20,812 nt of DNA from a virus, in the IMG/VR virus record IMGVR_UViG_3300031658_000183, positions 1-20,812 of that record; one strand, 5' to 3'. Below, piece by piece: positions 15,501 through 20,812 of this stretch (the first letter of the stretch is position 1; every line of letters starts with the position of its first letter). The notes under the pieces were generated by a model. The model saw only the letters and a list, made by a program, of their open reading frames with translations. It did not search any database and had not been told where the DNA came from. A program made the position numbers and the translations under genes.

Positions 15501-18500
15501 ACGCAAAGGTGTCTGCCACTGAGAGGTTTGACTTAGCTAAGAAAGCAATTGCTAGACACACTGATTTAGCCACTACCGGAAGGACAACTAATCAGCAGAT
15601 CGCTTTCTTGCAGTCCAACCCTTCATTGATCCCAACCTTCATCACTTACATGAAGGCGTTCCTCAGTAAACTTACTTATCACAGGACACTGAAAGATGTT
15701 TCTCCTGAGATGAGGAAAGCTGTTAACAATACAGTGAGAGAAATCAGGGGGTTAGCACTTAACTACAAGCCAGCTCCTAGCATTATGAACCATAATCCTC
15801 GCGACCCATACGCAGTCGTGGAGAAACTTATGGGGCAAGCCATCGATGTTAATATGCTAGAGCCTACTACTAAGACAGATAGTGCTAGTCTACGAAATCG
15901 TTTAATAGATCAGAAAGATTCCGAATCTGTTGTTTTGAGAAAACCAGATACACAACCGGATACTGAATCTCAATTTGGCCAAGACTCTAAACTCCCTACA
16001 TTCGCAACCGAAGTTGAGATGCAGGAAAAAGATATCGGAAACTGGTTGGAGATTCTTGATGTCCCCCTCTTAGAATTTAGTGAAGACTATGAGTTTTCAA
16101 AGATGGGTAGGGTAAAGCGGACTCTATACAAAACTTTTCTCCGTGCCGCAGACAAGCGTGTTGTTAACTTCTACGACCAAAACAAAGCTTTTGTTCGCGA
16201 GACAAAAGGGCTTGTTGATGAACTCCAAAAGAAGCACAACAGAATTTTAAAGGCGGAAGATGCGCGACTAAGTTCTATCACAGGCACTGCGACCGGAAAC
16301 ATTCCGGCTCAACTTATTGCTAGAGCTTCGGGAACTACCGAAGGATCACAACTAACTACGGCGCAAGAAGATCTGGTTCAAGAGGGGTATCTAAAAGATC
16401 TAGCAAACGCGAATAAGCTACCCACGGTTGATGAAAAGAATGCCGCTATTGATCTAGCCGAAGCTGGTAAAAAGCAAAAGACATTAGACCTCCGAGAGGC
16501 GAATCGTAAAAAGCAGTTTGCCGAGCGGGATGCAGCGATGCATGATCTGTTATCTCTATCTCCCGACATGTATAATTTGGTCATCGAGATGAGGCAGATC
16601 CAAGATCAGCTTTCAAAGAAAGCGATAGAAATCTTTGGACCTTCCATGAATCCCGAAGATTTGAATATGGCTTTTGATTTTAACAGGGGTCTGTATTTAA
16701 CAAGGTCATATCGTATGTTTGAAGACCGTAACTTCTCGAAGCGAGTTAAAGAGTCTGATCAATACGCCGAGGTTCGTGAACGAGCAGTCGCTTACTTCAT
16801 GAAACAACTGCAAAGCCAAGCGGTCGATAAGCTTGTGCTGGGGGGAACCGTAACCAAGGGTCAAGCTCAGCTCAAAGTAAGAGAAGAAGCTGTTGGGAAA
16901 GACTCTAAAATGCAATCGGACGCAACGGCGATGATGAATAATTTCATTGACGGGTATTCTCGGGCAGAATCTAGGAAGAAGATCCTAAGTTCCCAGCGAC
17001 AAATGGGGGAACAAAATTTAGTTCTACAGGATGTAGGGTTCCCGAAAGGGGGTCCACTTGAAAAGATTGTTGAAAAGATAAATAACAAGAAGGAAATTCC
17101 AGAACCAATAAAAGAATTGCTTGGTGAGTTTGGTGAAGACACTGGCATTTATAATCTCAGCTACTCGTTGAACCACACAGCGAGCATGATTTCTAATCAG
17201 GCGTTCTTTAATAAACTAAAAGAACTGGGAACTAATAGTGACAACCCGTGGATGGTTACCAGAAAAGAATACCTAGATAATCCAGCAAAGTATCCAGACT
17301 GGGATACGGTCCTAGTCGAAGGGAGTGGTGATCTTAATCCGCTTAAGGGTATGTATGTCCCCATACAAGTAATCTCTAATTTAAAATCTTTGTTCGGGGG
17401 TAAGGAACCCGATATAACTGATCCACTTAATGAGATGGCAGAGCTGCAGGGGATGCTGATGCGAGCGACTAAAAAATCTGTAGGACTTTCTCTTGCTTAT
17501 AAGGTTCTGGGATCTCCTTCTTTCTACATCAGAAACGTCATCGGCAATATGTTGTTCTTTGGCCCAATGCAGGGCTACCCATCACACAGAGTGATAAGAG
17601 ATTTCGGTAGAGATGCTACGGGTATGTTTACTAAGAATCCTGACTCAGTCTTCTACCAGTTGGGTGGGTCTGAATTAAGTTTTAAACTCCGAGAACTTAG
17701 ATCAAGGAATGTTTATGGAGACGAGCTTGAAGTATCTCAGATACAAGAGCTTCTCTCAGGAAAAATAAGCTACGATAGTTTAGCAAATGATCTAGACAAA
17801 GTAGCTGCTGCTTCTGGTTTCCTTAAAAAAATTAAGAATAAGAGCGGAGCTGTTAAGATCCCTGATGAACACATCGAGATACTAGCGAAGGTGGGAGTCA
17901 AAATAACCGAGACGGGTATGATGCCAGTGAAAGCTCTGCTTGTGGCTAACAAATTTCTTTTGGAGAAAGGGGGCGCTCTAGCCTCCGCTTGCGACGGGTT
18001 CTTCAAGATTGGTCTCTATGATTTTGAGATGAAGACTTTGATCGAAGCCGCTCAACACGATATAGAAAACGGAAAACCATATGGGAAGTATGGGAAACTG
18101 CTAGATAATAACGGCGAGCCGAATAACACCATGAAAGATATGGCTGCGGAGATCGTGAAGGACACAGCACAATCCTACAGTAGAGCCTTACCAGTTATTA
18201 AATCATTCACATCCAGTAATCTCTCCATTGCTATCGCTCCTTACGTTCGATTCGCGGCTGATGTGCCTAGAGTTTTTGCGAACGGACTAGCTAGGGGGGT
18301 TAAGGAAAGAGGGAGCGACAACCCAGTCATCAAAGCTAGGGGTAGAAAGCGTTTGCTGGGAGCCACAAGGACTACGGCTGCGTCTGTTGCCATGACTAAA
18401 GGAAGCCAGATGCTCCTTTGGGGTATCGACGACGAAGACGAGGACAAAGCATTCCGTGCAATGGTTCCCAAGTGGATGAAAAATGCAGGGATTCTTGTAT

Positions 18501-19348
18501 TCAAAGACTCTGATGGGGACACATGGTCAGCCGATATAACTTACCTAAACCCATTCGCCATCATTCAAGATCCTGCTGTCAGGGCTATCGAGTCGTTGGT
18601 CAGAGGAGAGGGAATCAAGGAAGCCACGACGAAATTTATAGGTCAGGTTTTGAAACCCTACGCCAGTGAACAAATACTTACAGGGGCTTTCCTCGATGTT
18701 TTTCAAAACGAAAACCAGTATGGTAGCCCAATAGTTCTGGACGGAGATGACGATAAGTTTGCTAGAAGGAGGGATTATATATTTGAGAAAGCCTTCTCAC
18801 CTAGATCACTAATGTCGGCTGATGCGGCTTATGATTCCTTCCTCTCCAAGGAAAGCACCGCCTCGTTCTTCGACTCGGGAATCGGGCATCTTCTAAAATC
18901 GGTGATGCCTTTGCGACTACACCAACAAGATTACACAGCCGGAGTAGGGCGTTACTTATATAACCACACGGACGAATACAGAAATAACAACCAAGCATTC
19001 AATACGAAGATGGGGCAAATGGGTGTTCTTCCAAAGAAGGAAGTGTTGGAGGCATACGACAGGTTCTTGAGGAACAGGATGTATCTGAACAACGACTTCA
19101 AACAAACGATCAGAGGGTTTGAAAAGATCGGTTTGTCCCGCTCAGATATTGCACGTATTGCACGATCTAGGGGGGTTAGCGCAGATCGGCTAAAGAATAA
19201 TCAGCTAGGCTTTATGCGTAGACCTGTCCCATCCGCTCCACTGAAGGAAAGGCTTGAGGAAACAGCTAATGGTCGGAGGCGGCTTCAGTATGTTAAAGAA
19301 CACTACGAACAAAATTACCCGAACGAGCATATCAGCATAGACAAATGA
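9566..19348 (+). CDS. Giant 3260-residue polyvalent virion protein with zincin-type metalloprotease motif
   Basis: One uninterrupted frame of 3260 residues, probably packaged in the virion and ejected with the DNA. Residues 1-470 are acidic and helical. Gly/Ala-rich hydrophobic stretches occur near 480-509, 545-580 and 822-852, plausible membrane-interacting parts. A low-complexity acidic linker starts at 913 (EEAAA repeats), followed by a Thr/Pro/Asn-rich spacer to ~1000. An EF-hand-like loop lies at D1178-x-D1180-x-N1182. A zinc-protease motif HEYLH (H1691, E1692, H1695) is followed by E1748 in NIDEFL, a likely third ligand. The region from ~2150 contains FYIRN near 2653 and a block near 2870-3090 (ALPVIKSFTSSNLSIAIAPY) resembling large polyvalent protein domains such as LPD38. 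No lysozyme, transglycosylase or T7-type RNA polymerase motif was seen. By position it is analogous to T7 gp16. Confidence 0.85.
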   Translation: MSDPSKPNTTTPFSPTPYSVWATENPFENELEGRTKHLDNLRLETIRAGKYNEDFETDLQERFETSLIEKGLLTQSNQQQVQEAILEFSNVLPSNQKDVLFVKDNMGVGSAEMDFEEGEQEKILRYAKALETGQELPEDIDVNEVHEIARQKRQNYVTELYENGTLSAGVYYNKSGRRVFLGGKMDDNSSEAEILQQMGPFGVVPRDVFSFRDQREVQKDKNDLMLYEVDQRERAQDKVEAFLDPQDPLKDEKTVARFDALATSLGKAKSWGWMDKGVDSTGEVFVSIASNIRESWNWATGDDEEKKFSEDYQRFEGLREEYEDDYDQTHRDLIADLAEKTGLSGQILEDVVDDMVVEIAGNGSDTQEPTLNYAEDDDELTENVVRRKYRGNFIQPALALTPEKFRKTLSQAGFTAEEIKMEDGKRLASNELLAASRSDLFRADNDYVNAFQLAEISGAQAGLTQAEIVEKFVADEDPNLGLEGVGLSVVQGFSTLYYGAGALFGAEYGTEGLLENAKDQAHLNQMRTIFGQDAGVMQTGAEQIAPMAVDAVIGFGAALLSAPTLGTSVAAAGGYFAVKQGATAMARAALKNTFNTALKQQLRNDATGRLIKESTGAAVRRLQTAGTLKGLSNQQMISVVKNYNGKVAKSLSLNASQFAPAALRSGSMTYGAVHRTVYDDYTQRYTVNGEWVDGWSEQRVKEVAHKAGFESMIAAGTTTGLITAIAGKLGGGKYGGLESAVLQGVSFRALKKSTDRMVARVSSDKAFLEYMEKAVSSTLKEAGLGLGGRVIRGGVGEAAEEFIDEFANTIIQDAWTQKETSFADALSSALMGAAVGGFMGAASPAIGGGLKELAPTRSMDSDKMVEIDQKVDAEFRRLLGANDKLKAFENLEKTAPQSNAEFIKRVKAEYTKEEAAAEEAAAEEAAKEPENEKEVTKEDVTEEAKQLEQDVEDNATPETQQKVINEAESEKKTKNQASPIVSTSDAITGVTETDTNPAAANADVTSNTPSANPPLTPQQKYENSIKDIQAREKKYNTQIAALGELPADLQPARLAEIKAQVRDGRMVTSVEAGLLITKANRQREKAIADEAKPAKVTKKDLDKLEAIIDQGFPVADISTNLEQLGLTLGRTDEKYLRAVEKVIKEKIAERYPTINPKLKNGGVRLPNTLVPSGTVIIDRDGNGVFNNDPAGMVTLLRNNVAIPLTEDQATNPNLNKSFVVEKQGDNYFVSDIMVPVKGGLISAKTPITKIGVHESDYGPVKDKIRRVTTLRNTVDLDAVKDVKVESPFRLGSGKKPSQISFVELLKEARNLPALKKILTQDSVPNLSKDYLDTAALTMSLDLQEQIYKYAQQEAGGNLNLDLKASAIKNAKFFGEVEAARKSKAIRDVASLLEPDSDITKRPDLYDVEKQSENSFIPPKVATIKPIAEPKIQEYISSKIDDVATAINLDERLRRDVKDLLNNEYHGGKKVTNNYSAEQVAIEFVHFLASNSGSNRPAAVLESKLSSRSLSVINPEYKLGQDMKDALTLLGVTSPTLHGSLDVDTEFYSLIETQLKGLVGKDAMLSYADVKTFYTQVRNQAAVHKKRAINDGRSRGKTRRKNLAEIEQLGLIDDDPQSVIDALEEVAESGQKPYSLLAKTLLKNKELIRSVRFFIDSNPASFAGAYYMDGLGQRTVVINVDRGTNVVDTLIHEYLHAFTNDIFRTPPEHRTAAQNEAVTNLEELLRIAQPFARKSGKGNLVWGTANIDEFLTHILTDTEFQKFLNGVIPSKGGANLLQRIIREVAKLLGVRTSELKSAIQAALDLTKSANRPQPETKASFASQAAGSIHKSQAQLHQMSKDMDMGNDAAVNEKLEERSKEIVEFAAAYVPSELNVVVDEASPEIATVDNNTGALILNPKRAALYLANQGVEGLDAQRRKHALGIILNKAVGQAAADTMITDDQYVAITESMTESEIDAEIREAYPLDEQEAAFERLRSADAKVSATERFDLAKKAIARHTDLATTGRTTNQQIAFLQSNPSLIPTFITYMKAFLSKLTYHRTLKDVSPEMRKAVNNTVREIRGLALNYKPAPSIMNHNPRDPYAVVEKLMGQAIDVNMLEPTTKTDSASLRNRLIDQKDSESVVLRKPDTQPDTESQFGQDSKLPTFATEVEMQEKDIGNWLEILDVPLLEFSEDYEFSKMGRVKRTLYKTFLRAADKRVVNFYDQNKAFVRETKGLVDELQKKHNRILKAEDARLSSITGTATGNIPAQLIARASGTTEGSQLTTAQEDLVQEGYLKDLANANKLPTVDEKNAAIDLAEAGKKQKTLDLREANRKKQFAERDAAMHDLLSLSPDMYNLVIEMRQIQDQLSKKAIEIFGPSMNPEDLNMAFDFNRGLYLTRSYRMFEDRNFSKRVKESDQYAEVRERAVAYFMKQLQSQAVDKLVLGGTVTKGQAQLKVREEAVGKDSKMQSDATAMMNNFIDGYSRAESRKKILSSQRQMGEQNLVLQDVGFPKGGPLEKIVEKINNKKEIPEPIKELLGEFGEDTGIYNLSYSLNHTASMISNQAFFNKLKELGTNSDNPWMVTRKEYLDNPAKYPDWDTVLVEGSGDLNPLKGMYVPIQVISNLKSLFGGKEPDITDPLNEMAELQGMLMRATKKSVGLSLAYKVLGSPSFYIRNVIGNMLFFGPMQGYPSHRVIRDFGRDATGMFTKNPDSVFYQLGGSELSFKLRELRSRNVYGDELEVSQIQELLSGKISYDSLANDLDKVAAASGFLKKIKNKSGAVKIPDEHIEILAKVGVKITETGMMPVKALLVANKFLLEKGGALASACDGFFKIGLYDFEMKTLIEAAQHDIENGKPYGKYGKLLDNNGEPNNTMKDMAAEIVKDTAQSYSRALPVIKSFTSSNLSIAIAPYVRFAADVPRVFANGLARGVKERGSDNPVIKARGRKRLLGATRTTAASVAMTKGSQMLLWGIDDEDEDKAFRAMVPKWMKNAGILVFKDSDGDTWSADITYLNPFAIIQDPAVRAIESLVRGEGIKEATTKFIGQVLKPYASEQILTGAFLDVFQNENQYGSPIVLDGDDDKFARRRDYIFEKAFSPRSLMSADAAYDSFLSKESTASFFDSGIGHLLKSVMPLRLHQQDYTAGVGRYLYNHTDEYRNNNQAFNTKMGQMGVLPKKEVLEAYDRFLRNRMYLNNDFKQTIRGFEKIGLSRSDIARIARSRGVSADRLKNNQLGFMRRPVPSAPLKERLEETANGRRRLQYVKEHYEQNYPNEHISIDK
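12302..12343 (+). repeat. Tandem 15-base repeat encoding Glu/Ala linker
   Basis: GAGGAAGCTGCTGCA occurs twice in full, followed by a third copy of 12 bases, encoding EEAAAEEAAAEEAA at residues 913-926 of the giant protein. It begins a charged low-complexity linker that separates the hydrophobic N-terminal third from the protease-containing middle. Slippage-prone. Confidence 0.9.
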
Positions 19349-19349
19349 A

Positions 19350-19368
19350 GTAAGATTCCAAATCTTAC
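19350..19368. terminator. Hairpin between convergent genes, possible bidirectional terminator
   Basis: GTAAGAT-TCCAA-ATCTTAC is a perfect seven-pair stem with a five-base loop, one base after the stop of the giant gene and 27 bases from the end of the oppositely oriented gene. The location fits a shared terminator. Neither side has a strong T-run (leftward: TTCATTTG), so efficiency is doubtful. Confidence 0.45.
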
Positions 19369-19395
19369 ACAATGTCTTCCAGCCCTCCAGTGTGG

Positions 19396-19725
19396 CTAGC
19401 GCAATTCTTTGTCTCGTTCTTCGTGGAACATTGCCTTGGCTAGTATTGCATAGTTGATGATGTCTTCACAGGCATCGTCAACTGTCTCCCCAGACACAGA
19501 CAACTCACCATCGTTCGTGAATGTTTTTATGCGTTGGATTTTGTCCATAACACGCATCATTATTCCGGTCACAGGATGCACGTTCAACATTGTTGAACAC
19601 CGGAAATTTGCGAACACATCATCTGCATTCTTCCCGCCTGTGTAATCGCTGTTCTTCTTCTCCATAATCTTTCGGCATTTATCCGCAGTATCTTCATGGA
19701 GTTTGAGTAGTTGTTCTAAGGTCAT
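19396..19725 (-). CDS. DUF1599 / nucleotide-modification-associated (Nmad1-like) protein
   Basis: A 109-residue all-helical protein matching the DUF1599 (Nmad1) pattern: KKNSDYTG, then DDVFANFR, then HPVTGIMMRVMDKIQRIKTF, and finally the acidic helix ETVDDACEDIINYAILAKA. The family is common in phages and is thought to act on, or accompany enzymes of, modified nucleotide metabolism. The Glu/Asp-rich helix recalls MazG-like all-alpha NTP pyrophosphatases. Substrate is unknown. Its ATG overlaps the stop of the upstream 26-residue peptide gene by ATGA, and it is the last gene of the leftward unit before the convergent hairpin. Confidence 0.75.
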   Translation of the reverse strand: MTLEQLLKLHEDTADKCRKIMEKKNSDYTGGKNADDVFANFRCSTMLNVHPVTGIMMRVMDKIQRIKTFTNDGELSVSGETVDDACEDIINYAILAKAMFHEERDKELR

Positions 19726-19802
19726 GAGTCTGTTTTAAACGTATCTATGAATAGAATCAATAGAGCAATCAGAATAATTAAAAGGGCGATCTCTTGATTC
19801 AT
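19722..19802 (-). CDS. 26-residue single-span membrane peptide
   Basis: A very small gene, below usual gene-calling cut-offs. It encodes a polar start (MNQE), a continuous hydrophobic segment IALLIILIALLILFI of 15 residues, and a polar tail DTFKTDS. The start overlaps the upstream stop and the stop overlaps the downstream start, both as ATGA, so it fills exactly the space between two genes. That double coupling and the clean membrane span are strong evidence that it is translated. Function is unknown. Possibilities include an inner-membrane modulator, a pinholin-like or superinfection-related peptide, or a membrane anchor for a partner. It is far shorter than known holins, so a holin role is only speculation. 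Confidence 0.75.
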   Translation of the reverse strand: MNQEIALLIILIALLILFIDTFKTDS

Positions 19803-20083
19803 TGGAACTCACCTCCCGTAATTTGATGGATGGCTTCCTCGACTTGTTCGTAGTGTCTCGGGTCTGGGCTAGTGTCCCCAACCAATGCCAAGATACTTCT
19901 AATAAACAAATCGAGATGTCTCTTCTGGTTCGCCCTCACGCAACGAATACTTGCTGCGGGTGCGAAAGCAATGATGCTCCATCCTGATGGGTTCATCTGG
20001 TTGTCGTCCTGCCTAGCCTTTAGAGACAGAGTGCGGTCGTTAATATCTATTATGACAGAGGTTGTATTATCTGGTTCTTTCAT
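19799..20083 (-). CDS. Protein of unknown function
   Basis: A 94-residue soluble protein I do not recognise. It begins MKEPDNTTSVIIDINDRTLS with a beta-strand look and has a central stretch SGWSIIAFAPAASIRCVRAN. The helical end HLDLFIRSILALVGD is followed by a tail with YEQVEEAIHQITGGEF. It starts three bases after the helicase stop and its own stop overlaps the start of the 26-residue membrane peptide, so it belongs to the same leftward unit. There is no metal-binding or catalytic motif. Function unknown. Confidence 0.7.
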   Translation of the reverse strand: MKEPDNTTSVIIDINDRTLSLKARQDDNQMNPSGWSIIAFAPAASIRCVRANQKRHLDLFIRSILALVGDTSPDPRHYEQVEEAIHQITGGEFQ

Positions 20084-20086
20084 ATG

Positions 20087-20812
20087 TTAAAATTGGTTCG
20101 GCCCTGTGTAATACGAAGAGGTAAGTTCCCCTACTCGGGAGTGGTGTATCTTATTCATGTTATCCATTTTACGGTTGATAGCTTTCATGACGTATTCCTC
20201 AATCGATCCGTTCGATATCATCACCTTTTGTAGCGCGTCAGACTTCGCCCCGTTCCGGTGAATCCGTCCAAGCACTTGGCTGAATTCTTTGGCGTTGAAA
20301 CTAGGGCTAATCAAAGATAAGCGAGGGCGGTTTCCAAGCGTGTCATGCAGGGATATACCAGTCCCTCCTGTCGCGGCATTGAGCACGATACAATTTGTTT
20401 CGTCCGCTTGGAACTCATCAATGAAACGGTTCCGTTCTTCCTGCTTTACCGTCCCAGAGATGTAGTTACAATTTAATAACGTAGCTGTTTCCAGTAGCGA
20501 CTCGGTAAAGTTCATGAAGACTGCAACACTGTAGCCTTCTTCTACTGCATCTTGAGCCATAGCAACTATGTCTTTTACTTTCAGTAGCTCGCACTCTTGT
20601 CTAGCTCTCAATATCTTTACGAGGATACTCATCTCATCCGACTCCTCCAACCATTCAGACGGAAGCATTCCCTTTTCAATGTAATCTGTAACGTGAGACG
20701 CACTCATCTTCAGTGCCTTATAACTCTTAATAATCTTAGCGTTATTAGAAAACTGGATCGGGTCTACCAGCACTCGGTTTCCTCGGAAGGAATCGGGGAA
20801 GTCTGCAACAGT
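20087..20812 (-). CDS. Snf2-like superfamily 2 helicase, C-terminal part (5' end outside window)
   Basis: The frame is open to the right window edge. A GTG at 20773 is in frame, but 13 further codons (TVADFPDSFRGNR) precede it, so the gene continues beyond the window. Visible is the second RecA-like domain: a strand VAVFMNF (motif IV region), then IVLNAATGGTGISLHD (motif V), and QVLGRIHRNG (motif VI, with QxxGRxxR arginine fingers). This matches Snf2/UvsW-type ATP-dependent DNA translocases. The missing N-terminal part should hold Walker A and DExx. In phages such proteins remodel replication forks or recombination intermediates. The 94-residue gene follows after three bases. Confidence 0.88.
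   Translation of the reverse strand, partial: TVADFPDSFRGNRVLVDPIQFSNNAKIIKSYKALKMSASHVTDYIEKGMLPSEWLEESDEMSILVKILRARQECELLKVKDIVAMAQDAVEEGYSVAVFMNFTESLLETATLLNCNYISGTVKQEERNRFIDEFQADETNCIVLNAATGGTGISLHDTLGNRPRLSLISPSFNAKEFSQVLGRIHRNGAKSDALQKVMISNGSIEEYVMKAINRKMDNMNKIHHSRVGELTSSYYTGPNQF

Noticed and set aside
9566-19348. Giant protein as an N4-like virion RNA polymerase
   Set aside because: Size fits, but I find no T7-family RNA polymerase motifs; the recognised features are a zincin motif and polyvalent-protein-like segments.
19381-19400. AGCC...GGCT inverted repeat near the end of the Nmad1-like gene
   Set aside because: Only four pairs with a nine-base loop; too weak to call.

Overview
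The window is part of a lytic-type double-stranded DNA tailed-phage genome. It encodes a terminase large subunit, a terminase-small-subunit-like protein, a phage-style family A DNA polymerase, a RuvC-like resolvase, a Cas4/RecB-like nuclease and a 3260-residue virion-type protein. There is no integrase, rRNA, tRNA, CRISPR array or insertion sequence. Coding density is very high and neighbouring genes commonly overlap by 1-11 bases. No clear Shine-Dalgarno sequence precedes any start I inspected, which points to a host lineage that does not rely on that signal (Bacteroidota is one possibility), but the host cannot be fixed from this sequence. Gene content and the leucine at the '762' position of the polymerase resemble uncultured aquatic phages; that is an inference.

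Left arm (1-5884, all leftward). Reading in the direction of transcription: terminase-small-like HTH protein, two small unknown proteins, RuvC-like resolvase, Cas4/DUF2800-like nuclease, an unknown 218-residue protein, a 66-residue helical protein, a 133-base structured leader, DNA polymerase, and the start of a further gene that runs off the window edge (possibly the primase/helicase). This is a replication, recombination and DNA-processing module. The leader before the polymerase carries a long GC-rich hairpin and is the only sizeable gap in the arm.

Centre (5914-19348, all rightward). Terminase large subunit starts 29 bases from the oppositely oriented terminase-small-like gene, across a perfect small palindrome. 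It is followed by two highly charged, probably structural proteins and then by one gene of 9.8 kb. The giant product has glycine/alanine-rich hydrophobic stretches, an acidic linker, an EF-hand-like loop, a zincin-type HExxH metalloprotease motif, and a C-terminal region resembling 'large polyvalent protein' domains. The three genes after the terminase look like a DNA-ejection (internal virion) cassette, similar in logic to T7 genes 14-15-16. No portal or capsid gene lies next to the terminase.

Right arm (19396-20812, all leftward). A Snf2-like helicase (5' end outside the window), a 94-residue unknown protein, a 26-residue single-span membrane peptide joined to both neighbours by ATGA overlaps, and a DUF1599/Nmad1-like protein. 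The rightward and leftward units converge at a small hairpin at 19350-19368.
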